Part shown: one piece after another, positions 47,261 to 60,289 of the stretch
How the letters are laid out: every line of letters begins with the position of its first letter
Numbering within the stretch: position 1 is the stretch's first letter
Source of the DNA: Toxotes chatareus
Lineage: Eukaryota; Chordata; Actinopteri; Toxotidae
Length of the DNA: 64,000 nucleotides
Direction of reading: 5' to 3'
Assembly: GCA_016801885.1 (NCBI GenBank)
Contig: CM028891.1
Coordinates: 16,963,017 to 17,027,016 of the forward strand
The notes under the pieces: model-generated
What the model was told of the DNA's origin: nothing
The model's database searches: none
The model's input: the letters and a program-made list of their open reading frames with translations, nothing else
Made by a program: the position numbers and the translations under genes

Positions 47261-47984
47261 AGTACTGAAATTGTATTGAATAGACCACAATTGAACATCA
47301 TTCACGTTTGCTGCTTTCAATATGAAAAGTCCATTTGTAACTGATATATTATTTTTGTTTAAAAAGTTCACTGGCCCTTTCAAAGGCACTAGGACCAGGC
47401 AACTCTTGCCTTGGCCTACTTACCATTTTACATCTGACCTACCCAGAGCATTCGTACTTCTGTCTTCTGTATCTCCATGGCAGAAATTTGAATTGAAATA
47501 GTCCTGTCTGTTCCCAGCTCCTGAAAACTGCATCTAACATGCTTCAGAGACTTTATTTTTCATTTGTATGAGCTATCTAACCTTGTGACAATCACATTGC
47601 CACCCATGTGTATAATAGTTGTTTGGACATCGTTTCAGAAAATGGAATTTAACATGCTGTATTGCTGATACAAGGTCATACTTTTCAAAAATCTATACAT
47701 ATGTCAGCACTGCGTCATATCTGCAGGTTTGAGGCTTCAAAGAAAAATGAAAGAATCATACAGTTTTTAAAAAAAGATATTTTATTTATACTCATATGTC
47801 GATTTTATAAAGCTTTAAAACACACATTTACTTGTTAAAGTTCTCAACCACAACAGCCATGGGGCTTTTATGGACAGTATCATGGCGAATACTCTGTATG
47901 CGGGTGTGTGTGTGTGTCCTTAACTTAGCACTACAATATGTTTGGATGATTTGGGGCACAAGGCATAAACGTGTGTTATAAATT
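47261..47984. other. Non-coding sequence, no gene recognised
   Basis: No gene. A short (GT)7 tract lies at 47904-47917. Confidence 0.6.
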
Positions 47985-48360
47985 TAGCCCGTGTCTTGGC
48001 CTTCCTTCTCCTCCCCGTCCCTCCGTTGACCAAGGCCAGGTCCCTGCTGATGGAGAGAGAGGGGTCAACTCTGGCAGCAGGAACAAAGTGGACTTGACAA
48101 GTGTGAAAGATTTAGTGCTGGGCATTTAGAGTGATCATCTTTTCCCCTTTGTCAGCAGGTAGAGAAATTCCTCCGCCCTTACTGTGTCCTTGATTTAAGT
48201 TTGATGGCACAGGGGGAAATCCGGTCTCGGTGCATGTCTCCCCTCTGCTGTGATGTGGAGGCCGGTTGGGTACATTGCCCTCTTAATGACTGTTATTGCT
48301 CAGAGTGGGATGATTATTATTATCTCCAAGCCTCAGTTCTGACTTCTTGTCTGTCTGAAC
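47985..48360. promoter_or_regulatory. CNE-like candidate enhancer
   Basis: GC-richer segment with TTGACCAAGGCCAGGTCC and GGGGTCAACTC, both resembling nuclear-receptor half-sites, then TGATTTAAGTTTG, CTCTTAATGACTGTTATTGC and GGATGATTATTATTATC. A 73-codon frame here (48201-48422) shows no domain. Confidence 0.35.
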
Positions 48361-48529
48361 TACATTTTACTGATTTATATATACAAGAAACAGGAAGTAT
48401 TACAGGTCCACAGGGATGGTGAGACTTTAATCTGCACATGGTTATCAATCTAAAAACTATTACTGTCTTCTTGAAAGGAATTACCATGCTTTTGTTGTCA
48501 AGTTATATTTTAACCCTTTTCTTCTTATT

Positions 48530-48860
48530 TCATTTTCTCTCGCTCTTCACAACTCCCCCGCTGTATTATATGGCTTAATTTTCTTGAAGAGCAGCAAATG
48601 TTACACTTCAGTGGAATTTTGAGGCTTCTTAAATCCCAGAGACTGCACCTCATAGATTTCAGTAAACTATGAAATTAAATATGGGACCTCCTGTGCGAAT
48701 TGGATTTAAATATCCCTATTACTCTGGCAAATGAATGAAAAAAAGTAAGATTAACTTTTAAATGATGGTGAGAATCCTCCAGGACTACCGCTTCATAATT
48801 AGGTCATTAGTGCAAGTATGATGCTTCATAATCCTTCCCAGCAGCAAGCATGGTACCACA
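48530..48860. promoter_or_regulatory. CNE-like candidate enhancer
   Basis: Contains ATATGGCTTAATTTTC, GAAATTAAATATGGG, AGATTAACTTTTAAATG, CTTCATAATTAGGTCATTAG and CTTCATAATCC. The two CTTCATAAT words about 45 bases apart stand out. Confidence 0.35.
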
Positions 48861-51214
48861 GATCCATATCACCCTGTTATCAACACTCCAGAGATGCAGC
48901 TATTGCTTTTCTGTAGGATCTCTCCTGGACAGTGAGAACAAACAATAATAAGCCATAAATCCACCTCAGTTACGTGCCAAGTGCCTCGGTGTGATGGATT
49001 TGGATGAGGCAAGTACAGGTGAATGCTGAGCACTCTTGATGGTGGGCGCTGCTCGGATGATCCCCGTGGAGCACTGTGGCTTTATTCTTTATCCAATTAC
49101 CATTTTAATTTTTTCCACTTTTTTGGGGAGGGGGGGGGTTTGCTTTTTTGCTTTTTAGGTTTTTATTCTCAACAGTTTGCACAAACATACCAACATTTTA
49201 AATAACTTCTCAGGACATGTCTCAGTGAAAGCTAAGATTGTAGATTGTCGGCATGAATGCACTGCTTGTTCGCTGTACGGTTCCAGTTGTTCCTTTGATG
49301 GTTTTGATTTAGTGATCAGATTTCAGATTTGCTTAAACATGTTGTTGGAGGCTTGCTTACTGGAACAACAACAAAACCACAGTGTAATTTACACAGTTGT
49401 GGAGCCAAAGCAATTAGGAACAAAATTATGACAGGAGGACATCTTCATATTTCACTCCTGTATGTCTTTAGAGAGTTGCAAAGCAGATGTGAAATTTGAA
49501 AATCCAGTGGGAAGGAGGGTCTTGCAAATTTGAATTTTGTCTGAAGTTTGCAATGTTTCATATCAGAAAACAGCAACAAACTTGTTATATATGGAGAAAT
49601 CTTGTCGATTCATAAAGAACCTTATCGATGGAACCCTGTGGTCAAATGCTAAAAGCAACACATGATTCTGTCACTGGCAGAAACATTATTCACTAAGTTT
49701 TAGCATCTCTCTCTTGTAGCTTGGGTTTTGAATTCCTTGACTAAACGTGAAACTGACATGAGGCATCATCACCTCTCCTCCCCTGTATTTACTGTACATT
49801 TTGTGCTAAGCAGAAGCTCTTGGCGGCTGAAGCAACACTCCCTGCATTCAGCTTATCAGCTTATTTTGTCTAAACACTGTGCCAGTACTGCAAGACTCCT
49901 GCTCATCAGGTCTCTCTCACAAGCTGCATTACTGAGTGTTAAGTGCTGACCTGAAGACACACAAACACATTCATCAGGCAAACCTCAATAAACAGGAAGG
50001 TTTGACCATGAAAATGCAGCACAAACCTCCTCAGGAGTGATGTAACAACAGCATGTGTAAAATATAAGTGAACATCCATAGGAGCTCCCCTGCCGGGCAG
50101 CATTCAAGTATGTGTCATCACAAAACCATTTGTAGGGTCTCTGTCCGACACAAACATCCCCTGTGTGCACCACCTCGTAGCCTGTAACATGCAAATGCGC
50201 ACGTGAAGGACAGTGTAGCCTTTCATCTCTTTCCTCCTTACTTGGAGTTTGGAATGCAAGTTGCTATCCTCAACCTGCATGAACACCCAAAATTCATGGG
50301 AATGAAGGACGGCGTTTAATGTGGTGCTACGCAGATCCTCTCTTGGCAGCAATCAGCAGAGGTCGACCGACAGAGCACACAAATCACATATTCTCTACGT
50401 TGACGTCAAAGCTGATAGCAAGGCTGCCTTAACTGAGAATTACCTTTGAATTGGCCTTAGTCTATAAAGGTTTCATCCTGACCTCTTCCAGGCTAGTCTT
50501 CAAAAGCAGAAGGCCTCCAAACTCATGACAAGAGGATTTTAAAGATGCATGTGCTTGATAGTGGAGTGTGTTCTTCTCTTCTACAGCAGAAGCTAGAAAG
50601 AGTGTGGAACCAGTCGTGCAGTTCAACAGATTATGATTGTTTTTATACTACTTCTTGAAATTCCAGTTTCTACATCCTCAGTAGCCTTTACTTGATTCAG
50701 TAAATCATTGTGTTGTTTTAAGTGTTTTTTCTTTCCTATCTTTTGATCTCAATAACATGTCTACAGTGTGTAGTTTCAAATAAGTGAACTAGATTAGAAT
50801 AATAACCGAATAATCAAGAAAAAGGACACAAGAGCAGAACACAGTGTATTTTTGCATGTCCACAAATTGAATTCCCCTCAGGGATCAATAGAAAATTATA
50901 GTTACATGGCAACAAAGGCTACATTTCATTTACTATTTGCACTTGATGAGCCATATCACACAGGGGGAAAAAATAGGCAACATCTGTAAACATTTCATAT
51001 CTTGCCATCAAATGATTTAAATTATACGATCTGGATTTTACAGCAGTAGCAAAGTTGTACTCTGTGTAGAATACTGAGCATAAAGGTATTCATCAGGTTC
51101 TACGTTTTACCCATCTTTTACACATTTTTAGTGTGTTCTCTGGCACGTCACAGGCATTAAAGAAGATAAAAAGCATGCATTGTAATCCTGGAAATACAGT
51201 TGCATTGCAGAGCA
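48861..51214. other. Non-coding sequence, no gene recognised
   Basis: Frames up to 84 codons without features. A G-rich tract (G4, A, G9) lies at 49126-49139. No recognised repeat family. Confidence 0.6.
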
Positions 51215-51275
51215 CTCCTCCTGGCTTCAGTTGCTCTACTTGTACAAAGGTTACTAGTTCAAACTGTGTTGAAAG
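51215..51275 (+). mobile_element. Possible tRNA-SINE head remnant
   Basis: TGGCTTCAGTTGC (from 51222) resembles an A box and AAAGGTTACTAGTTCAAACT (to 51265) resembles the B-box region of fish tRNA-derived SINEs. The spacing (34 bases) is about 10 shorter than usual, implying a deletion, so confidence is limited. Confidence 0.4.
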
Positions 51276-52079
51276 ACCCCTGAGAAATATGCTGAATAAT
51301 GCAACTTCTCCAGTGAAGCTATTTTATGGCCAGTAGAAGACTATCTATACTGTGTGAGAGTATAACTGCAAGTAGGAGATAAAGGAGTGTATTGCTATCT
51401 GACAGTATATCAGTTAGGGAGATGGTAGAATTCATTATGTTGTTCAAATATAATAAGAAGAATACAGGCTTCTTTTCTCAAGAGCCATTTCAATTACATA
51501 CAGTAATTCTGACACAAATATTGACATCTGTATACCAACATTTTTTTAAGACATGGAAAAGAGATGGAAAATCATATTTTCTTAGATGGATGAAGACGAG
51601 AGAGTTCTCGTAATGACCCCTTCCAGCTCTTGGGTTGAATCAAGAGGATATTAGACTCGAGCGTAGTTTGGGTTCATGTCCGTGTAGCTTTTCAAAGAAA
51701 CATCCCCGCTTCAAGGAAAATATTTTAAAGTAAATGAAAGCAGCGAACAACTCTAAAGCTAAATATGATAAACTGTTGTACATGCAGGCTCATTGTTAGT
51801 ACTCAGAAAACGTTAGTCTAGATATTTTCCCTCTGGATTTGATTTGACAAGTCCAAGTTTGAGATGGACAGCATGGCATGTATAGAGCCATGAAATAATG
51901 TATCTACACAGGAAGCCACTACTTCAAACTGCATTTGAAATACAGGTTTAAAACAGCGGGAAAATGCTCATTATAAATATGGGGAAACTCTATAAACCAT
52001 CCTCAAAAGGAATTTTTTGAGTCTGGGATTCGTAATAAAAATCAGTTTGAGATTCAAAAATAAGGGTGTTCTTTGTGAG
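51276..52079. other. Non-coding sequence, no gene recognised
   Basis: No gene or recognised repeat. Confidence 0.6.
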
Positions 52080-52400
52080 CTGGGGCGAGCTATTCAGCAG
52101 TCCACTTTGAATTCCTATAGTGGAGCATTGTCTTTGAAAACGTGCTTCATGTTTCAAACAGACGGCCCATGAAATGAAAGAGTAAGCATCGGATAAAAGA
52201 GTCTCAGTGTTGATAATGGTTAGAAAGCCAAGATGGCAGGAAGCAGCCAGCTATGTCTCATTTGGGCCTCATTCAAACCCAATAGACAATGGGCCATTAA
52301 ATTGTGACGTGTTTACAGCCTTGTGTCATTTATGAATGATGTACAGTGTGTGGTATAACATTTCAAGGCGAATGACAGGTTACAACTGCAGCACTGTAAT
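52080..52400. promoter_or_regulatory. CNE-like candidate enhancer
   Basis: Contains GTTGATAATGGTTAG, CCCAATAGACAATGGG (two facing SOX/NFY-like cores), GGCCATTAAATTGTGACG and CATTTATGAATGATG. Complex, no repeats. Confidence 0.35.
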
Positions 52401-52571
52401 ATAGCAAGAACACGCAGATTCAGCAGGAAACAAAAACTATGACAAGTGGATAAGGGCTTTGGCAAATGGCTCCATAAGTCTCTCCTGTCACTTACATATA
52501 TGCTGTCCCATGTGATCCATCATGGCAATGATTGGAACCGGTATGAAGCTCAGGTCAAACCAACAGCTGGC

Positions 52572-52658
52572 CCCTTTAAGGGAGACTTGGCGTGGCTGGC
52601 CTGTTTAAAGGTGATGTAAACAGGCCCTGATGGATGAAGGACTCCCGTCCATCCATCA
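52572..52658. repeat. Row of palindromes with two tandem hairpins
   Basis: CCCTTTAAGGG (about 52572) is followed by a 10-bp perfect stem GGCCTGTTTA/TAAACAGGCC (52598-52607, 52617-52626) and then at once by a 9-bp perfect stem TGATGGATG/CATCCATCA (52628-52636, 52650-52658). The first stem presents facing TGTTTA/TAAACA forkhead-type cores. The close packing of three palindromes is unusual for this window. Confidence 0.75.
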
Positions 52659-52879
52659 TCCTTCCATCCTGAAAGGCCTTAATCTTCCACAAACACAATC
52701 CTGCCACCTTGCCCCTCATCTCTCCCGCCTTGTCTCTCAAGTCCTTAATATCCCTTCATTTGGGGACCTTGTTGCTGCAGTAACCAACACACTGTCACTG
52801 GACAGAAAGAAATGACACCGTCTAGAGGTTAAAAGCCCCGAGAAGCGTAGGGGAAAGGACTCTTGAGCTGTGAGTTTTC

Positions 52880-53060
52880 TCAATTTATCTAGCTCATTAT
52901 GTATTACTGCTCTGACATGAATAATGCAGCACCAAACAATTGTTGACATCTCATTAATTGATAGCACCCCAACAGTTATGCTCTCCTTTTGGGCAGTTCT
53001 CTGAATTATCTGGCCTGATAATTTGTCTGCACAGCTTTCACTTTCTTTGTGAAAGAGGAC
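52880..53060. promoter_or_regulatory. CNE-like candidate enhancer
   Basis: Contains CTCATTATGTATTACTGC, AACAATTGTTGAC, CTCATTAATTGATAGC, CTGAATTATCTGG and CTGATAATTTGTC. Dense homeodomain and SOX-like cores. Confidence 0.4.
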
Positions 53061-53279
53061 ATGGAAGACATGAGGCGTTTGAGCTCAAATCTTAGTTGCT
53101 GCTTATATCAGATTAGTTTAGATAATAGTTTTAATATTCTGAATTCCATATTGATATAACCTGGCAGTGATGTTAAAAGGATCCACTTTATTCCCACAGA
53201 TTTCTGTTGTGTATATCCCTTTGACTTTCAGTTGATTTGAGGCATTAGTTAGGTTTTTGGCTTTCTGTCAGTTGATGTG

Positions 53280-53450
53280 TCTCCATGTCCTTCCTGTAAA
53301 TGCTGGTGCAGCCAAGCTGCTGTCTCAGCTAAATAATGTAATGACTTCAGTGCCTGACGGGAAGTTTTATAAATGGTTGCCGGGCTAGCCACCAGATATC
53401 ATCAGATTTTGGTTGCCAAAGTAGATAGAATGTTTGCCTTATCTTGATAA
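53280..53450. promoter_or_regulatory. CNE-like candidate enhancer
   Basis: Contains GCTAAATAATGTAATGAC, GGGAAGTTTTATAAATGG and GGTTGCCGGGCTAGCCACC with a partly symmetric core. Repeat-free and complex; inference only. Confidence 0.3.
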
Positions 53451-55979
53451 GTTGCAGTATGAGTGATAATGGTCCTGTGTGGTTGTATCCCATATTTCAG
53501 TCATGACAAAGTGAAATAGGATGATAAAGCATATTTGTCATGACACAAATTAATTCTTTCCTTCTTACTATCGAAGACACACATAAGCCAAATTTATTTT
53601 GTCCTTGTCCCTGAGTTTCACTGACGGGAAATCTTAATTCTTGGTGATGGAAGAACTTTCCTACAGTGAACCTTGACCTCAGCCCCTCCCAACGCATCAC
53701 CCCGTATCAGTGCCCGAACTCATTAAATCGATGAATGTGTTTGAATGGGAGCAAATCCCTGCAGCCAGGTTCCACAATATTGTGTAAATCTTGTGTGTTC
53801 TCAGAGGAGTAGAAGCTCTTACAGCAACATCTAAATGCCCATGGTTTTGTAATGACTTGTTCAGCAATCACATTTGGATGTACTTTTGGCCAGATACTGT
53901 AGTTTCATCAGTTGTGTCTAATTTTAGCCATTTTTGATGTGAAGAAGCCGCAAAGCAACCAAAGGCAGAGAAGTGTGTAACTTTTAGAACAGTCAAATAG
54001 AACAGTGAATGGTGTTCCACTGTCCACTGTGCCATCATTTACCCGCTGTAGTCCTCTCTGTTTCCTTAGATTTCATAGCTGCTGTCTGCCTTTGAGTGAG
54101 TCAGATCTCAGGTTTTGATTTGGGAGCAGTCCAGCAGGTAACTCTACAATACCGATGGTCTATTATTGGACAAATTCCACGTTCAATTTCCTTTGCTCCA
54201 AATCAGTGGAAGAGTGAGGAATATAGACATTTTTTTTTTGTTTTTGTTGTTACCACAGGAAATATGGTTGCCAGTAGGGAAAGAAAGGCTAAAATGATTG
54301 ACAATGGTCCATTTACTGTCAGACTCTGTGTCCAAACATTTCAAACATTTTCCGGTTTGAACACTGAAGTAGTGAAGTTGTACGTGGCAACTTTTGTTCC
54401 ATTCAAAACACACAGTCTGTTACACAAATTTCAAAAGGTCTTGCTTTATTTTCACTGTCTTTCTCACATCCAGACATTAACATACAAATACACAGTCAGT
54501 ACACACAGTCTAAATGTTGTTTGCAGTAGTTAGCAGTAGTCAGTGATGCACATGACACTGGGAGGCTAGTCTCTTGAGTGTATAATCTTTTTTTTTTCTC
54601 TTCAAATAGGAAATTGCACTTGCTCACTTACCACATACAGCATCTGTATCTCTGCCATGTACCCCGGGCTACAACCATGAATTGAACAGGAAGTTTACTA
54701 CAGAAGCAACCTATTATTGTGAGATCACAAAAAAAAAAGAAGAAATGAAGGAATTCCTCAAATTTGTCTGCGCTCTTTTGTGTGTTTGGTGGGTCAATAA
54801 TGGAGTGATCACATTCTTCAGTGTTCATGTCACACATTGGTGGAATACAAATATTTCTTGGACGTAAACTAGAGGCAGAGAGGCTGAAATAATACTGGCT
54901 GAGTTAAGCATTCATTGAATCACAGGTAAAAAAAAAAAAAATGACAGCTTTTCCAACTCTGATTTAGGTAACCAGCATTTCAGAGAAGATACTGTGCTTA
55001 AAATGCTGCAGCCACAATTGTATCCATACTGTATTTTGTGAATAGAAATGGTCCTTAATGGGTTTCCCCTTTATCATTTTGATACTCTGTTATTTACCCA
55101 AATTACACTGTTGTTATGTGGTTCAAGTTGCCCAAAGAGATTATTTCTGCCTTCAGAGCAACTCAGCATCTGAGAAATATTTATGTAACTAAAACCCCAA
55201 TCCACCTTCATTTAAGTCATGATTATGGTCAAATAAATGTGAACACATTTACCATGGGCTGTGCTGCACTTCAGCCTTAGTACTGCTGACTCTGTGTTGG
55301 CCAATATGTTATTCACTACTGGCATATTCAGTGCAAAATACCGACTGGAAGAAGAAATTGCCTCAAGAGTTACAGTGTGAGAGCTTTACTTGGCAAAAGA
55401 AAGAAAGATATATTCGATGAGGGGAAGATACTGAGTAATTTCCAGCAATATTTATTGTCTTTGAAGAGATGTCTGCATTTTAGTGCTGAGAGTCAGTAGG
55501 TATGCTTAGAAACTGTGATTCACAATGAGTGATATTATGAACTCTTTTTTTTTCTTATTTCGCTGCTCTGCTTGACTTCAGTGTGTGAGAGATAAAAGGA
55601 AAACCCATACAATCTGTCTTTCTGTGGTAGAAATATTTACTCTGTGGAAATGCGAGACAAAATGAAATATGATAAGTATGAAGAGAAAGCAATCAATATG
55701 AGGAGAGTTTTTCCTCATGTTGTCTGAAAACCCATTTAAGAGCTTCAGGGTTATCAATGGCCATTGTTACCTTTTGTTGAAACCACAGTAGAAAAGTTTC
55801 CTATATTGAAGTTTTTTGGGGAAATTAGAATCTAAACAAGCAAAGACTACTAACTTTAATAGCCAATGCACTGTGCTGCAGGCTAAAGCAGACTAACAAG
55901 TGCAATAATACAATAAGACTATAGCCAAATTAAGTTTACTTGCAGAGAACTTAATTTTTTTTTTTTTTAGTTTTTCTTC
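53451..55979. other. Non-coding sequence, no gene recognised
   Basis: The 145-codon frame at 54096-54533 runs through a T-rich tract (54230-54250) and has no domain I recognise; I do not call it. A14 at 54928-54941 and T14 at 55955-55968. No known repeats. Confidence 0.55.
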
Positions 55980-56450
55980 ATCACAGAGTGAGCAGCCTCC
56001 CCGACTGCTAATCAGAATAAATCTTAAGCTGCTGCACAGTTGTGGTCAGAGAAGGAAGGCCCGTCAGGGGCCTCAGTGTCTAAGTGCCACCTGGTCCTCT
56101 CCTTCATCCTTTAACCTATCTTACATGCCCCACCAAACAGTCAGATCCCTCACTGCGGACAGCTATTAATCATCCATTAATCTCCATTTCTATTTGGTCC
56201 CACATGATTTGCTGATATCCGTCCTAAAATGCACACTGTGCTCTTTCATATTTTTCTGCTCTCCTCCTGTGGTCTCTTGCCAATGCGATTTATATCGTAA
56301 TTATTGAGGCGTTCCCTCACGGGTGTGTTGTCCTTTGAGGGAGAAATGATCGGTACGAAACAGACTCCCAGGCCTCAGATAGATGTGTTGTTTTATCTTG
56401 CTGTTAGCTGTACAGCCAAGTGAAGTGTAAAATCACAGAAAATGTTGTAG
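55980..56450. promoter_or_regulatory. CNE-like candidate enhancer
   Basis: A long complex block with CTGCTAATCAGAATAAATC, AGCTATTAATCATCCATTAA and CCAATGCGATTTATATCG followed by TAATTATTGAGGCG. Richer in G+C than its surroundings. One of the better candidates. Confidence 0.4.
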
Positions 56451-58874
56451 CACTGAAGCTTCCCCCGGGCTCCGAGTCAGCAACAGGTCTTGGGAATCCA
56501 TGCAAAACAAATACTAATAATAAACATAGCACTCTGTGTGACACACAGCACGTGTTTTACTTGTCAGTGAAGTCAGTTTTTTTTTTTTTCAGTGTTTAGA
56601 ATATTTAATGACACAGTGATGTGTCAGAGTAAAGTGTCTTCAGAAGGTGACATAAATATACCCCCACACACACAGATGGAGATTTAATCACAAACAAGAC
56701 CTCTCAAACACCATGGATCTAAAACTGTTAGACCATCGCCAGTGACTTACACCGCAAGGACCCAAGTACTTAATCTTAAAGAAACCCTTCTGAGTCACTC
56801 GTCTCAGGGATTTTTTTCGTGTTTTTGTGTTTCAGGGACTTGACTTTTCAAACTCTGTGGAGCTAAGAGAGAGGGATTTGACTCTCACTGCCGGTGTGGC
56901 TGACATCTCTGCACCAGAGGTCATCATAATTCACTCACAAAGTCAATACTGCTGTGTTGTCAAAACAAGAACCATCTTGACTAGCGTTCACCTGTCCTGT
57001 AGAGACCCTCACATCAGTGCTTTGGTTGGGCAGTAGCTATTTTTCTGTCACGGTGCTAGCTCTCTCCAGATGGCTGTAATATTACCTTGGAAGGTCAGAT
57101 GCCCATCATTGTGGATGATGAAATTATTTAGAGGGGTATCATGGTAATCCAGGGACATACCATGTGAAAATGTGTCCCTCACAGTGCAGCAAATGAGGCA
57201 AAACTCTACTCACATGGCTCTACAGTATATACTTGTAAAACACATGATGTGTAAGGCTTGTAATTAGTTAATGTGAAACACCACATGCTGATTTTGACAG
57301 AATGAGATTTGCCTTGTTACATCTAATTTAATTGGGCTGTAGATAATTTTAGACAGATGTAATTTCATTCCTTCTTTACGTCAGTGTAGATGTCACAGTT
57401 TGACTCGCATCACCAGAGAAAGAACAGAAGTGGCTTTTTAAGCACATAAAAACTAAGTAATTTATGAAAAGAACACAAGAGCAATCAATAGTGGATCTAT
57501 ATAAATCTTTTGGATTGTTTCTCTGACAGGTTTCCCTGTGCCTTGTTGCAGTTCAGTGTAAATAATGACTGTAATCGTTCAGTCACACAGTCTTATGACT
57601 GTGGTTCTGATCTTTCTCTAACCATAACCTAGTTGTTTTTCTTAGACTGTAGAAGCGACAGATCAAAGAAGTAATTTAAGGACAAAATGGAAAATCCAAG
57701 AAGACTTTGTAAGTTTGTGAAACGAGAAATTAGTCATTTTGGTAGTTTTTCTGATTTTCCCACTACAATCAATGCTCATGTATTGGCGGTGCCTGTTGCC
57801 TGTGTTATTGTGTAACTTGTTGAAACTGCGGTGCTCCACATTTAAATAACTGTGTTAAAACTCGATGCAAAGTGCTTTTAATGAGATTACATGAAGCAAA
57901 ATTCAAATCGACTCTCTTTTCAACATCATGCATCTTGAAGTCAGCATCCAACTCAATGCAAAAGACCTGTGAAAGGCTTGTAGGTGCCATCTTTTTCATT
58001 TCCCTCACCTTCCCCTCTGAGTGGATATTTCAGAGTTATTTCACACTTGCCTGAGGGGATAACAGTGTAACTCAGCTCAAGCTGCAACTACCACTGCTGT
58101 TCCCAAGAGTTAATAAATAACAAGCAAGCATATAATGTGAAATTGTAATGGAATATGAAATAGCAATGATAACATGGTACTGAACTTGAACATTTTCAAA
58201 TACCCAGCAATTTTTCAAATAATATTGTAACTAGCTTCCTGCTGGTATCTAACATTTTTGTTTTCTGACTCACCTCGACTGCTATTTTACACAGTGTAGA
58301 ATAGAAAAATTCACATGAGAGCTTGAAATGCAGAGGTAAGCAGAAACAGTACAGTCAAGACAAAAACATTTTTTTTGTGTTTGCACAGGTAACATGGTAA
58401 TATGTAGAATACAATACCCATTGGCTTTAAACACGGCATGCAAGACCAAACTTGATTTTACTTTGAAACGGGCCTGACACAGATGCTTCAAAGATTGTGC
58501 GTAATAATTTAGGTGTTTGTGTTCCGAGTAGGAGGCTGTAGTAGTAGGCTAGGTGTCCTTAATGAATTATATGTATTTTAAATTTCCTCTTGATATACAG
58601 TGAATTACATTTTATAATTAATTTAGAGCACTGTGATTCACTGTTCAGCAGGCTAGGCTACTAGCTTTCTTCGGTGGCTGTAGGCTAACGTGCATGAAAA
58701 AGGAAAAACAGACTAAAAAAGTTACAACATTAAAGAATAATTAGTTTCAAAATGGATCTTATTTTCATAATTTTGACCACTATTCCTATTAGTAGCACCA
58801 CAGAGCAATGTTCTAACAAGTCGGTGCACATGTAGCATGACGCAAGATACTTGCTACTGCTAACGGCATTCTGC
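56451..58874. other. Non-coding sequence, no gene recognised
   Basis: A 69-codon frame at 56827-57036 follows an acceptor-like TTTTTGTGTTTCAG but ends in a stop without a donor and has no domain. CATCAT/ATGATG hairpin near 57105-57121. No gene called. Confidence 0.55.
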
Positions 58875-58950
58875 TGATCAGCACTTGGTGGCAGTAATGA
58901 GCCAAGAAAAGTAGTAGATGTGCCATGAAAGGCAAAGAAGAAGACTGTAA
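58875..58950 (+). mobile_element. Fragment of a GGTGGCAGTAATG-type fish repeat
   Basis: CTTGGTGGCAGTAATG (58884-58899) followed about 22 bases later by GCCATGAAAGGCAAAGAAGA (from 58922) matches a recurrent fish repeat I remember, which carries a GGTGGCRGTAATG block and then a GCCAT...GAAGAAG block. The family name is uncertain. Confidence 0.5.
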
Positions 58951-59644
58951 ACGTGCATATAGACAATACAGAATTTTAAATGTAAACAAAAAGAAAACTT
59001 TCATGTCACGATAAATGCATTAAATGTTGTTTTAGACCTCGAGGATACACAAGGTGTTGTTTTTTTTTGGTTGTTGTTGTTTTTGAGGAAAACACCGTAT
59101 GTAAACATAATAATGGTTGTTTACAAGAAAATCCCACAGGATATCTTTAACTGGAGTGTGGGGATTACTGCCAGCAGTTTGGTTGCATTTACATTTGATT
59201 TTGCCCCCAACTATAATGCTGTAGATTAGGTTTGTTGCCCTGTCGTACAACACTCTTCCAGTGTCCCCGTGTTCTTAGATTTCAGCATGTATTTTGGTGA
59301 GTGCAGTGTTGTCTTCAGGATCCAGTCGTGACAAACAATAATTCTGTTAAGATTTTTTTCTACTCAGAAATGACGGTGTCACGCTTGAGAATATTAAAAG
59401 AAAAAAAAACAATGCAGTGTTGCCTTCTCTTTTTTTTATGCCTTTTTAAAATAGTGTCTTAGTTAAATACTTACTGTTAAACTTAATGTAGCTTTGACAA
59501 ATACTGGTGTGATTTAACCAGAGAGAACATGTCTGCCTCCAGAGCAGTTTTACCTTTGGAAGATGTCTGTAGAACTAAAAATCCTATCTGCTCGGCTTAA
59601 GCCTCCCTGAAATCACTCCCACCCTCACCCCACTGTGGGTTCAC
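58951..59644. other. Non-coding sequence, no gene recognised
   Basis: T-rich and GTT-rich stretch near 59056-59085. No gene. Confidence 0.6.
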
Positions 59645-59757
59645 TGTGTTGCTCGAGGACACTTTTACACCAGATGACACATTGGCTGTTACAGAGATCC
59701 AACCCATGACCTTCCAGTTAGACAGCCGCCTCTCTCGGTGCTGCGCCGCCCTGCAGA
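59645..59757 (-). mobile_element. tRNA-derived SINE remnant, antisense
   Basis: GTGTTGCTCGAGGACACTTT (from 59646) is the antisense body of a common fish SINE. AGATCCAACCCATGACC (from 59694) is a reverse-complement B box, and the CTCTCGGTGCTGCGCCGCC region (from 59732) corresponds to the A-box and 5' end. This is the best preserved SINE in the window. A 70-codon frame over it (59646-59858) is a by-product. Confidence 0.7.
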
Positions 59758-60289
59758 GCACTTATTCAGTGTCACCGGCACAAATCATCAAAAATCATCT
59801 CAACCCTAATCCAGTATTTCCTGATGGGATGAAACAAGTTCTTGACACAGGAAAGTAGAGAATAAAGGCGTATTCTTGGGAGTGAGTGCGAAGGGTTGTG
59901 AAGAATGACTCACAAGTTGCTTGTTTCACTCTGTTGGCAACAACAGTCTTTCAGAAAGCTTACTGGGATTCACTCAGTGTCTTATTTGAATATACACCAG
60001 GCCGAGGAGGAACACCTTATCACAGAGATGTGAGCTACTGTGATAAATTTGCTGTATCCAGCTGCATTGAGCTGATAAGCACTGAAATTATATTCTCTCT
60101 ACATGCCTGCACTAATTAAAAAGAGTCTCTCAGGTTTCGGCAAGTCACCATTTGATGTATTTAATCTTTGTTTAAAATGATGCAAGTGGTGCACAAAATT
60201 TTGCGATAGGCTCTCCCGTTCTTCCAATAATAAATAAATAAATAGAATATTACATGGATGCTTGCCCTCCTTTTCCTGACCACCTGCTG
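59758..60289. other. Non-coding sequence, no gene recognised
   Basis: No gene or recognised repeat; (AATA)n-like stretch near 60227-60243. Confidence 0.6.

Noticed and set aside
54096..54533. 145-codon open frame on the plus strand
   Set aside because: Runs through a poly-T tract and matches no family I know; no exon-like context.
56821..57036. Possible exon after an acceptor-like TTTCAG
   Set aside because: The 69-codon frame ends in a stop without a donor and has no domain; it could only be a terminal exon, with no support.
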